Positions 1-8,958 of a stretch of DNA of 49,528 nt are shown here, piece after piece. Where the stretch lies: contig JADCJE010000145.1 in assembly GCA_020247305.1 (NCBI GenBank), positions 1 through 49,528 of the forward strand, written 5' to 3'. The notes beneath the pieces were generated by a model. That model was not told the DNA's origin and ran no database searches. It worked only from the letters and a program-made list of their open reading frames with translations. The DNA is from Phycisphaerales bacterium (GTDB lineage: Bacteria > Planctomycetota > UBA1135 > UBA2386). The position numbers and the translations under genes were made by a program. How positions within the stretch are numbered: the first letter of the stretch is position 1; the number at the start of each line of letters is the position of its first letter.

Positions 1-384
1 AGCCGCGGGCTGCAGGGGCTGCTCATCCGGCTGGCGCGCGGGCTCAACAAGCTCTGGGGCCGCAAGGGCAAGGTCTTCGCCGACCGCTACCACGACCGCG
101 CGCTCAAGAGCCCGCGCGAGGTGCGCAACGCGCTGGTCTACGTGCTCGGCAACGTACTGGGCAGCGGCCGCAAGCACGCCGCGCAGGGCCGCATGATCCC
201 GGCGTTCGACGGGCCGGACATGTTCACGTCGGCGCCGTGGTTCGATGGCTTCGTCGCAGCGATCGAGGTGCGCGGCATCGACGGCATCCCGCTGCCGGTC
301 GCGCGCGCGCGCACGTGGTTGGCGAACGACGGCTGGCGAAGGTTGGGGAGGATCCGGCTGGAGGAACAGCCGAAGGTCGGTTGA
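1..384 (+). CDS. IS200-like / REP-associated tyrosine transposase, 3' part
   Basis: The reading frame is open from base 1, so the gene starts off the left edge; 127 codons of its 3' end are present. Such Y1 (HUH) transposases nick and join single-stranded DNA; the single-copy chromosomal RAYT forms are linked to REP palindromes. What is seen is the family's characteristic C-terminal half: a run of helices, then the GRKGKVFADRYHDRALKS segment at about residues 21-38, followed by REVRNALVYVLGN, the usual 'x-ALxYVLxN' helix. The HUH metal motif would lie upstream and cannot be checked. The family is clear from the pattern, but whether the gene is intact is unknown. No second transposase gene or terminal repeat of an insertion sequence is seen here. 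Confidence 0.75.
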   Translation, partial: SRGLQGLLIRLARGLNKLWGRKGKVFADRYHDRALKSPREVRNALVYVLGNVLGSGRKHAAQGRMIPAFDGPDMFTSAPWFDGFVAAIEVRGIDGIPLPVARARTWLANDGWRRLGRIRLEEQPKVG

Positions 385-745
385 CGCGCGCGGTGCGCAC
401 CTGAGCCGGCCAGAGACATTGCGGGCGAACCAACACGGCCAACCGCTGCGCCGCCGCTGCGAAGGCCTGGGAAGAGCGCAGCACGCCGGGCGCGGGCGTG
501 GCCAAACCTCTGCAACTTGCTCTGCAACTTGGCGCGCCACCTGCCGCGTACCCCGCTCCTCATCCCCTCCCAGGCCTTCGGAGCGCCCCGTGCTGCGGTT
601 GGCTTCGCTCATGCGCCCGCAACGTCCCTGGCCGCGTGTCCATGCCGATCCAACTCGGCCCGCCCGTCGCTGCGGCCCCCGCTGAAGCTCTCCTCCTACC
701 GCCTCGCCGACTCGCCCGCCCAGGCGGAGCGGGCCGGACGCGGCG
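385..745. other. Gene-free stretch between transposase and fumarase genes
   Basis: No convincing coding frame is found; short open frames on both strands have arginine/proline-rich compositions typical of GC-rich noise. It contains an imperfect inverted repeat (455-472 with 568-585) and a short direct repeat of CTCTGCAACTTG near 509-530. It is the 3' flank of both neighbouring genes, which converge on it. Confidence 0.6.
455..585. repeat. Inverted repeat 3' of the transposase gene
   Basis: The arms at 455-472 and 568-585 share the core CGAAGGCCTGGGA (460-472) and its exact complement (568-580); over 18 bases they match at 17. The loop is about 95 bases. The repeat could be a REP/BIME-like partner of the adjacent transposase or a long-range terminator stem between convergent genes. 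No GTAG/CTAC foot typical of known REPs is seen. Confidence 0.45.
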
Positions 746-2347
<1,602 letters not shown>

Positions 2348-2445
2348 GGCGCCAGCGTTGCGCCGGTCCCCGCCGGTGTCCAGCGCGTGCGCCGCCGACC
2401 GGCGACCGGTCGAACCGGCAACTGCCACCCGCTACGTTGCGCGCC

Positions 2446-3495
2446 ATGAAGCCGCGCGTGTTCGTGACCCGCCGCGTCTATCCGGCGGCCATCGCGATCC
2501 TGCAGGAACACTGCGTCGTCGACTACCAGGACAGCCACGACGTGCTCGACGAGGCGCGGCTGAGCCGCCGCCTGCAACACGCCGACGCGGTCGTCTGCCA
2601 GCTGACCGATCCGCTGACGGCCGCCGTGATCCAGGCCGCGCCGAAGCTGCGCGGCATCCACCAGATCGCCGTCGGCCACGACAACATCGACGTCGCTGCG
2701 GCGACCGCGCGCGGCATCCTGGTGACCAACACGCCCGGCGTGCTGACCGAGGCCACCGCCGACCTGACCTGGGCGCTGCTGCTCGCCGCCGCGCGCCGCG
2801 TGCCCGAGGCCGAGCGCTTCCTGCGCGACGGCAAGTGGCAGCGCTGGGACGTCGACCTGCTGTGCGGCGCCGACGTCAGCGGCCGCACGCTCGGTCTGGT
2901 CGGCTTCGGTCGCATCGGTCAGGCCGTCGCGCGCCGCGCGATCGGCTTCGGCATGCGCGTTCTCTACGCGAGCCGCAGCGAGGCGCCGGCGGCGGTCGAG
3001 CAGGAACTGCGAGCCCAGCGCGTGCCGCTCGACCTGCTGCTCAAGCAGAGCGACTTCGTGTCCCTGCACGTGCCGCTGCGCGACGAGACGCGCCACCTCA
3101 TCGGCGTCGAGCAGCTGTGCCAGATGAAGCGCACGGCGTTCCTGATCAACACGGCCCGCGGCCCGGTCGTCGACGAGCGGGCGCTGGTCGCGGCGTTGGA
3201 GGAGAACCTGATCGCCGGCGCCGGCCTCGACGTGTTCGAAGCCGAACCAACGGTGAGTCCTGGCCTGCTGCAGTTGCCCAACGTCGTGCTGCTGCCGCAC
3301 GTCGGCAGTGCGGTGACCAGCGTCCGCAGCCTCATGTGCGCGCTCGCCGCCAACGACTGCGTCGCGCTGCTGACCGGCGAGCAACCCAAGCACCCGGTCA
3401 ACGCCGAAGTGCTCAGGCCACGCGCACACGGCCCGCAGGGGCACGAGCCGCAGGCCCCTGGGCCACAGGATCGCGGGCTGCGGGGGCAGGGGTGA
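2446..3495 (+). CDS. D-2-hydroxyacid dehydrogenase (glyoxylate/hydroxypyruvate reductase type)
   Basis: NAD(P)-dependent D-2-hydroxyacid dehydrogenase of 349 aa. Seen: an N-terminal substrate domain, the Rossmann motif LGLVGFGRIGQAVARRA, the 'INTARGPVVDERAL' segment with the substrate-binding Arg, the Glu of GLDVFEAEPT, and the catalytic His in LLPHVGSAV. The next gene, overlapping by 4 bases (GTGA), encodes glycerate 2-kinase, so the likely job is reduction of glyoxylate or hydroxypyruvate to glycolate or D-glycerate. The ATG at 2446 was chosen over an in-frame TTG at 2437. A TACGTT -10-like hexamer ends 7 bases before the ATG. The last ~26 residues are a His/Gly/Pro/Gln-rich tail beyond the normal family end. 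Exact substrate is inferred from the neighbour. Confidence 0.88.
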   Translation: MKPRVFVTRRVYPAAIAILQEHCVVDYQDSHDVLDEARLSRRLQHADAVVCQLTDPLTAAVIQAAPKLRGIHQIAVGHDNIDVAAATARGILVTNTPGVLTEATADLTWALLLAAARRVPEAERFLRDGKWQRWDVDLLCGADVSGRTLGLVGFGRIGQAVARRAIGFGMRVLYASRSEAPAAVEQELRAQRVPLDLLLKQSDFVSLHVPLRDETRHLIGVEQLCQMKRTAFLINTARGPVVDERALVAALEENLIAGAGLDVFEAEPTVSPGLLQLPNVVLLPHVGSAVTSVRSLMCALAANDCVALLTGEQPKHPVNAEVLRPRAHGPQGHEPQAPGPQDRGLRGQG

Positions 3496-4829
3496 AGGAC
3501 GCCTTGCGCGCGGCGTTCGCGACGACGCTCGCCGACCTGCGCGCGCGGCAGGATGAGTGGACGCCGCGCTGCCTCGGCATGGCACGCAACCACGTGGCCC
3601 GCGGTGGGCCGGTCGTCCTGATCGCGTTCGGCAAGGCGGCGCGCAGCATGGCGACGTCGGCCCTCGCCGTGCTGCCCGCCCACCGCGTCCGCGGCCTGCT
3701 GGTGACGCCAGCACCCGACGACGCGCCGCTGCCGCCGCTGCAGACCATCGCCGCCGGCCATCCGCTGCCCGACGGCGGCAGCTTCGCCGCGGCGCGCGCG
3801 GCGCTCGCGCTGTGCCACAGCGTCCGGCCGACCGAGCACGTCGTGTTCCTCGTCTCCGGCGGCGGTTCGGCGCTGCTCGAACTGCCGTACGACGACCGCA
3901 TCGACGTCGCGTCGTGGCGCGCGTTCTACCGGGCGCTCGTCGGCTGCGGCGCAGGCATCGAGCGCGTCAACGCGATCCGCCGCCGCGTCTCGGCGGTCAA
4001 GGGCGGCCGCCTCGCGCTGGCCGCCGCGGCGGCCGCCGGCCAGACCACCGTGCTCGTGCGCGACGTGCCGGGCAATTGGGGCGACATCGCCTCGGGGCCG
4101 ACGTGGCTCGCCGACGAGGGCGACGCCAGCGACGACGCCGATCCCGACGACGCCTCGCCTTGGCTCGACGACGCCGCGCTGGCGCGCGAACTCGACGTGC
4201 TCGGCCTGCGCGCGGCGCTGCCGCCCCAGCTCGCCGACGACCTCGCCGCCGGCGCGCTGCCGCCGCGCCCGCACGTCCCCGACCGGCTGCATTCGAAGTG
4301 CGCGTGGCTGACGCTGCTGAGCGAGGAGCACGCGCGCGCCTTCGCGGCCCGCGCGATGACGGCGGCCGGCTACGTCGTCGACGCCGAGGCGGACGCCGAC
4401 GACCTGCCGGTTGACGCCGCCGCCGATGCGCTGCTGCAGCGGCTGACGGCGCTGCGCGCCGCGCACCCCGGCCGCAAGGTGGCCGTGGTCACCACCGGCG
4501 AACTGTCGGTCGCGCTGCCGCCGTCGCCGGGCATCGGCGGCCGCAACCAGCAGTTCGCGCTCGCCTGCGCCTGCCGCATCGCCGGCCAACCGGTCGCCGT
4601 GCTCAGCGCCGGCACCGACGGCATCGACGGCGCTGCGCCGGCCGCAGGCGCCGTGGTCGACGGCACGACGTGCGCCCGCGCCAGCGCCGCCGGCCTGGAC
4701 GTCGCCGAGTCGATGCGCCGATGCGACGCGCATCCCCTGCTCGCGGCGCTCGGCGACGCGGTCACGACCGGCCCCACGGGCACGAATGTGCGCGACCTGC
4801 GCATCCTCGCCGCCGCGCCGGAGGCCTGA
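3492..4829 (+). CDS. gckA: Glycerate 2-kinase (GckA/TtuD, MOFRL family)
   Basis: Phosphorylates D-glycerate to 2-phosphoglycerate, feeding glycolysis. At 445 aa it has the usual length. Seen: FGKAARSMA near the N-terminus, the GHPLPDGGS motif, VSGGGSALLELP (nucleotide/substrate loop), RRRVSAVKGGRLA, VRDVPGNWGDIASGPTW, and the C-terminal MOFRL domain with GIGGRNQQFALA, AGTDGIDGAAPAAGAVVDG and TTGPTGTNVRDL. The GTG start at 3492 overlaps the stop of the dehydrogenase gene, so translation is probably coupled; the pair makes and phosphorylates glycerate. An Asp/Ala-rich insertion sits at about residues 205-225. A GC-rich hairpin follows the stop. Confidence 0.92.
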   Translation: MKDALRAAFATTLADLRARQDEWTPRCLGMARNHVARGGPVVLIAFGKAARSMATSALAVLPAHRVRGLLVTPAPDDAPLPPLQTIAAGHPLPDGGSFAAARAALALCHSVRPTEHVVFLVSGGGSALLELPYDDRIDVASWRAFYRALVGCGAGIERVNAIRRRVSAVKGGRLALAAAAAAGQTTVLVRDVPGNWGDIASGPTWLADEGDASDDADPDDASPWLDDAALARELDVLGLRAALPPQLADDLAAGALPPRPHVPDRLHSKCAWLTLLSEEHARAFAARAMTAAGYVVDAEADADDLPVDAAADALLQRLTALRAAHPGRKVAVVTTGELSVALPPSPGIGGRNQQFALACACRIAGQPVAVLSAGTDGIDGAAPAAGAVVDGTTCARASAAGLDVAESMRRCDAHPLLAALGDAVTTGPTGTNVRDLRILAAAPEA

Positions 4830-4833
4830 AGGC

Positions 4834-4851
4834 CACCGGCAGTCGCCGGTG
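4834..4851 (+). terminator. Hairpin after glycerate kinase gene
   Basis: A perfect 7-bp stem CACCGGC/GCCGGTG with loop AGTC begins five bases past the stop codon. There is no T tract, so this is a weak or Rho-independent-like terminator only by position and stem. A second imperfect stem lies at 4885-4916. Confidence 0.4.
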
Positions 4852-4966
4852 CCACCGGACCTTCCCGCGCGTCGTGGAACGACGGTCCCGCGACCGCACG
4901 GCGGTCCGTCGCGGACTGCACTCCGGATCCCTCCTGCGCCGATGAGTCGGCGGGGAAGCACCGGAC

Positions 4967-7960
4967 TTGCTCGACGCAGCTCGAACAACGACGCGGCCGA
5001 CGTGGCTTGGCGTCCTGGGACTGCTGGCCGCATGCGGCGGCGGCGCCGACGCCGGCGCGCCGGCATCGGCGTCGCTGACGGCGCTCGGCAGCGTCCAGTT
5101 GCTCAGCCACGACCCTGCCGACGGCGCCATCCAGGTCGCCGTCGCCAGCGAGATCGTGTTGCAGTTCGACGCCGCGATGGCGACCGAGAGCTTCGGCGAC
5201 GACGACACGGAACTCCGCGTCGAAGCCACCGGCGCGCTGGTTCCCGGCACGTTCCGCCTGGTCACGCCGCAGCGGGCGCACTTCAAGCCCACCACGCCCC
5301 TGGCCCTCGAGACCGACTACGTCTTCCGCCTGTCGCCCCTCACGTGTGACGAGGACGGGCGCATCCTCGACGTCGAACGGTCGTTCCGCTTCCGCACCCT
5401 CGACCAGACGCCGCCGCGACTCGTCGCGGCCGACATCGCCGACAACGCGACCGGCGTCATCCGCGATCGCCCCGTCCGTCTGACGTTCGACGAACGCATC
5501 GATCCGGCCTCGCTCACGGCGGACGCCGTGCAGCTGCGCAACAGCGCCGGCCAGCGACTGGCGACGACAGCGACGGCGGCGGGCGCGGCCATCGTCGTCG
5601 CGCCCCACGCCGACCTGCCGGGCGACCGGCAGTTCACGCTGACGGTCGCGACGTCGCTGCGCGACGTCGCCGGCAACACCCTCGCCGCCGCGATCCAGCG
5701 CACCTTCCGCACCGCGGTCGACGCCGTGCAACCGACGGTGCAGGGCGCGTGGCCGACGAACGGCCGGACGGGCGTCTCGCCGCTGGCGACGCCGCGCATC
5801 GTCTTCAGCGAGTCGATGGACCCTGCCAGCGTCGGCCCCAGTTCGGTCCGCTTCCGCGACGAGTGGAACAGCCCGGTGGCGTACACGGTCGCAGCGAGCC
5901 CGGATCAGCGCACGCTGCGGGTGATTCCAGCGCTGCCGCTCGCGCCGAATCGCAACTACTCGCTGACCTTCGTCACCGGCGGCGCCGTCGTGCGCGACGT
6001 CAGCGGCAATCCGCTGGCCACCAGCCTGACCTGTTCGTTCCGCACGGGCACCGACGCCGCGCCGCCACAGCTGGTCGCCAGCGTCCCGCACGACGGCGCC
6101 GACCGCGTGCCCGGCGACGTCGTCGTCGAGTTGCAGTGCAACGAGGCACTCGATCCGGCCTGGATCGTCCCGGCCACGGTGACGATCGCCGCGAACGGGG
6201 TGGAGTGGGACGCGCTGGTCGAGCCGCTCGGCGCCACGGGCGTGCGGGCGACGCCGTTGACGCCGCTGCCGACCGGCGCCGCGTGCACGGTGCGCCTCGT
6301 CGGCGGCCCGGAGGGCGTGCGCGACGCCAACGGCAACCCGCTCGCCGCCGACCTCGTCGTCGCGTTCACGACCTCGCACGACGCCGGCACCCCGATGGCG
6401 CTGCTGTTGCCGCCCGAAGGCGCCGTCGACGTCGCCCGCAACACCGCCGTGTGCGCGACCTTCGACGACGTCATGGACACCGCGACGCTGCTCGGCGACG
6501 GCGTCGAATTGACCACCGACGCCAGCGTCGCGATCGCGTGCGACGTCAGCGTGGCCGACGGCGGCCGCGGCGTGACGCTGCAGCCGAAGCAGACGCTCGC
6601 GGCGAACACCTTCTACCGCGTGCGCGTCCGCAGTGGCCCGACCGGCGTCCGACGCGCCTCCGGCAACTGGTTGCCGGCACCGCTGTCGGCGCGCTTCCGT
6701 ACGGGCGCCGGACTCGACTTCGTCGCCCCGACGGCCACGTGCACGGTGAACGGCATCGCCGGCTCGCGGCAACAGGGCCTCGCCTTGCCGCCCGACGGCT
6801 TCACCATCGACTTCGACGCCAGCGACGCCGGCGGCTTCGTCGACATGACCCGCTGCGAACTGCTGCTCGACGGTCCGGCGGCCGGACCGTCGACGGCCAC
6901 CCTGCTGGCCGCCGCAACGCTCGGCAACGGCTTCGCGCGCATGCGCGTGCCGATGAATGCAGCCTTGGCGACCGGGAGCTGGACCTGCCGCGTCCGCGTG
7001 CCCGACCTCTGCGGCAACTACGCCGTCACGGCGCCGATGGCGTTCGAGGTCGTCCAGCCGACGACGACCATGCTGCCGTTCGAACGGACGCAGGTCGTGT
7101 GGATCCGGACCGACCTCGATCTCGACCGCAACGGCCGCGCGGACTTCGACGACGACCTCCTGCGCCTGGGCTTCACGGTCGACGGCGGCCATGCCGCGAG
7201 CCAGGCCTTCGTGCGGCAGGCACTGCTGGACGGCGTGCTGGCGGAGACGAGCCGCCTCTACGGACGCGGACCGCGCGGGGAGCCGACCGGGCCGGAATCC
7301 GTGGCCATCCGTTTCGCGACGCGTTCGCCCGGGCAGGCGTCGCACATGCAGATGGGCGTCGGCGGCTTCGACCCGAGCGGGCCGCCGGGCCGCAGCTACG
7401 GCAGCGAGAGCACCGGCGTCCTGGGACGCGCGGTCTTCGACCTGCGCAACGGCAACGCCAGCGAACGCAACACCGGCGGCGGCCAGGCACTGGGCGTCTT
7501 CCCCGGCGAGATGTTCCTCTACCAGGCGCGGCTGCATCAGCAGGTCCATCCGTCCTACCAGACGACCTTCGCGCAGCGCTTCATGCCGCTGTGCCCGCAG
7601 ATGGGCGGCACGCCGGTCGGCGCGCACCTGCACGACGCTGCGACACTGCGCGCGGACTTCGACGACGCGGCGGCGACCAGTTCGCAGCGAGCCCGCCGCC
7701 AGACGGTGCTCGCCGCCGTCGGGGCCTGGTCCAAGGTCATCGCCATCGTGCTCGCACACGAGATCGGCCACTCCGTCGGCCTGGTCGCGCCCGGCGCGGC
7801 CCCCAGCGGTCTCCATGGCGACGCCTCGCTGCACAACTCGTTCGCCGGCGCCACCGAGGTCATGGCCGCGAACATCAGCTACGAGACGATGGTGTCGATG
7901 CCGTACGCCTTCCGCGACATCGACATGGCCTACCTGCGGCAAAGGGTGGTGATGCGATGA
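4967..7960 (+). CDS. Lipoprotein with SbsA-type Ig-like repeats and zincin-like C-terminal domain
   Basis: 997 aa. The N-terminus has a lipobox (GLLAAC, lipidated Cys23), so the mature protein should be membrane-anchored outside the cytoplasm. From about residue 43 to 580 there are five repeats of about 100 aa with the Big_5/SbsA pattern 'P-DGA..V.....I...F...MD..S' and closings such as 'D.AGN.LA...RTFRT'. A further beta domain follows (about 585-695). The last 300 residues contain LAHEIGHSVGL (His931, Glu932, His935), a zinc protease signature, and later EVMAANIS, a possible Met-turn; the third metal ligand at the usual +6 position is Ala. The TTG start at 4967 is preceded by GGGGAAG. The stop overlaps the next start (ATGA). 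Substrate is unknown; protease activity is inferred only. Confidence 0.8.
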   Translation: MLDAARTTTRPTWLGVLGLLAACGGGADAGAPASASLTALGSVQLLSHDPADGAIQVAVASEIVLQFDAAMATESFGDDDTELRVEATGALVPGTFRLVTPQRAHFKPTTPLALETDYVFRLSPLTCDEDGRILDVERSFRFRTLDQTPPRLVAADIADNATGVIRDRPVRLTFDERIDPASLTADAVQLRNSAGQRLATTATAAGAAIVVAPHADLPGDRQFTLTVATSLRDVAGNTLAAAIQRTFRTAVDAVQPTVQGAWPTNGRTGVSPLATPRIVFSESMDPASVGPSSVRFRDEWNSPVAYTVAASPDQRTLRVIPALPLAPNRNYSLTFVTGGAVVRDVSGNPLATSLTCSFRTGTDAAPPQLVASVPHDGADRVPGDVVVELQCNEALDPAWIVPATVTIAANGVEWDALVEPLGATGVRATPLTPLPTGAACTVRLVGGPEGVRDANGNPLAADLVVAFTTSHDAGTPMALLLPPEGAVDVARNTAVCATFDDVMDTATLLGDGVELTTDASVAIACDVSVADGGRGVTLQPKQTLAANTFYRVRVRSGPTGVRRASGNWLPAPLSARFRTGAGLDFVAPTATCTVNGIAGSRQQGLALPPDGFTIDFDASDAGGFVDMTRCELLLDGPAAGPSTATLLAAATLGNGFARMRVPMNAALATGSWTCRVRVPDLCGNYAVTAPMAFEVVQPTTTMLPFERTQVVWIRTDLDLDRNGRADFDDDLLRLGFTVDGGHAASQAFVRQALLDGVLAETSRLYGRGPRGEPTGPESVAIRFATRSPGQASHMQMGVGGFDPSGPPGRSYGSESTGVLGRAVFDLRNGNASERNTGGGQALGVFPGEMFLYQARLHQQVHPSYQTTFAQRFMPLCPQMGGTPVGAHLHDAATLRADFDDAAATSSQRARRQTVLAAVGAWSKVIAIVLAHEIGHSVGLVAPGAAPSGLHGDASLHNSFAGATEVMAANISYETMVSMPYAFRDIDMAYLRQRVVMR

Positions 7961-8958
7961 CCCCGGCGTGGCGACACCGGGCGCGCACGGCGCTGCTCGC
8001 CCTCGCGCTTGCCGGCGCAGGACGCAGCCAGGACGGCGCGTCGACGCTCGCCGCCAACCTCGAGGCCGCCGATGCCGTCGTCGTCGCGACGGTCACGGAA
8101 CACGAGAGCGCGCCGCAGGACATGCTGCGGGTGCGCTTCGTCGTCGCCACGTCGCTGACGGGCGCGCCGCCGGCGGCGTTCACGCTGACCGAACCGGCCG
8201 GGGCGTGCTGCGGGCGCAGCCTGTTCGCGCTGCAGCAGGGCGACGTCCGGTTGGCGTTCCTGCGCCGGCGAGGCCCGGCGTGGCACGTCGCCGGCGGGCC
8301 GCGCGGCCTGCTGCCGGCGACGGCCGAGGTCGTCGCGCACGTGCGCGAACTCGCTGTGCACCGGTCCGGTCCGGCGCGCACGGCGCTGCTCGTCGCGGCG
8401 CTCGACGCGCCCGGGCCGCGCATCGCCGACGACGCCGCGCTGGCCCTCGCGGCCCAGCCCGCCCTGGCCCTCGACCCGGCCGCGCGGGCGGCGATCGGCA
8501 GCGCGCTGCAGCGCGAACTCGATCGCCGTTCGGGCCGGGCCGCCCCGCTGCTCGAGGTCGCCGCGCGCTCGGCCGACGCCGGTCTGCGCGACGCGCTGCT
8601 CGAACGCTACCTGGCGAGTCCGCGTGACGACGAAGCGGCGCTGCTGGCCAACGGCCTGCTGCGGGCGCCGGTCGCCGGCACGATGGACCTCGCGATCGCC
8701 GGCGCGACCGACGAACGCCGCGGCCTGCGCGCCGCCGAGCTCGCCTCGGGACTCGGCAGCGACGAGGCGGTCGCCGCGTGCTTCGGGTTGCTCGCGCGCA
8801 CAACGGCGCCGCGCGTGCAGCTGCGCCTGTGCGAGGAACTCCTGGCCCGCGGCGTGCCCGCGGCCCAGCTGCAGCGGGCGCCGCGCGCCGTCGTCGACTC
8901 GGCGCAGAAGCGCGTCGCCGCGCGCAGGCTGGTCCGCCCCTCCTTGGAGGCGCGATGA
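7957..8958 (+). CDS. Secreted protein with NTR/TIMP-like beta domain and helical repeats
   Basis: 333 aa, not assigned to a named family. Residues 1-27 form a signal peptide (two Arg-rich turns, a Leu/Ala core, then a likely cleavage near GRSQDG). Residues 32-140 follow the pattern of secreted OB-fold NTR/TIMP-like domains: ADAVVVATVTE, a strand with VRFVVATSLTG, a Cys-Cys-Gly element, then LRLAFLRRRG-type strands. Residues 150-320 are Ala/Leu-rich amphipathic helices with HEAT-like spacing. Its start overlaps the stop of the protease-like lipoprotein gene and its own stop overlaps the next start, so all three are probably co-translated. Acting as an inhibitor or partner of the upstream zincin is a guess from context. 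Confidence 0.6.
   Translation: MTPAWRHRARTALLALALAGAGRSQDGASTLAANLEAADAVVVATVTEHESAPQDMLRVRFVVATSLTGAPPAAFTLTEPAGACCGRSLFALQQGDVRLAFLRRRGPAWHVAGGPRGLLPATAEVVAHVRELAVHRSGPARTALLVAALDAPGPRIADDAALALAAQPALALDPAARAAIGSALQRELDRRSGRAAPLLEVAARSADAGLRDALLERYLASPRDDEAALLANGLLRAPVAGTMDLAIAGATDERRGLRAAELASGLGSDEAVAACFGLLARTTAPRVQLRLCEELLARGVPAAQLQRAPRAVVDSAQKRVAARRLVRPSLEAR

Noticed and set aside
4370-7942. A 1190-codon minus-strand open frame opposite the Ig-like lipoprotein gene
   Set aside because: Composition is Arg/Gly/Val noise with no domain; the plus-strand gene has clear repeats and a lipobox.
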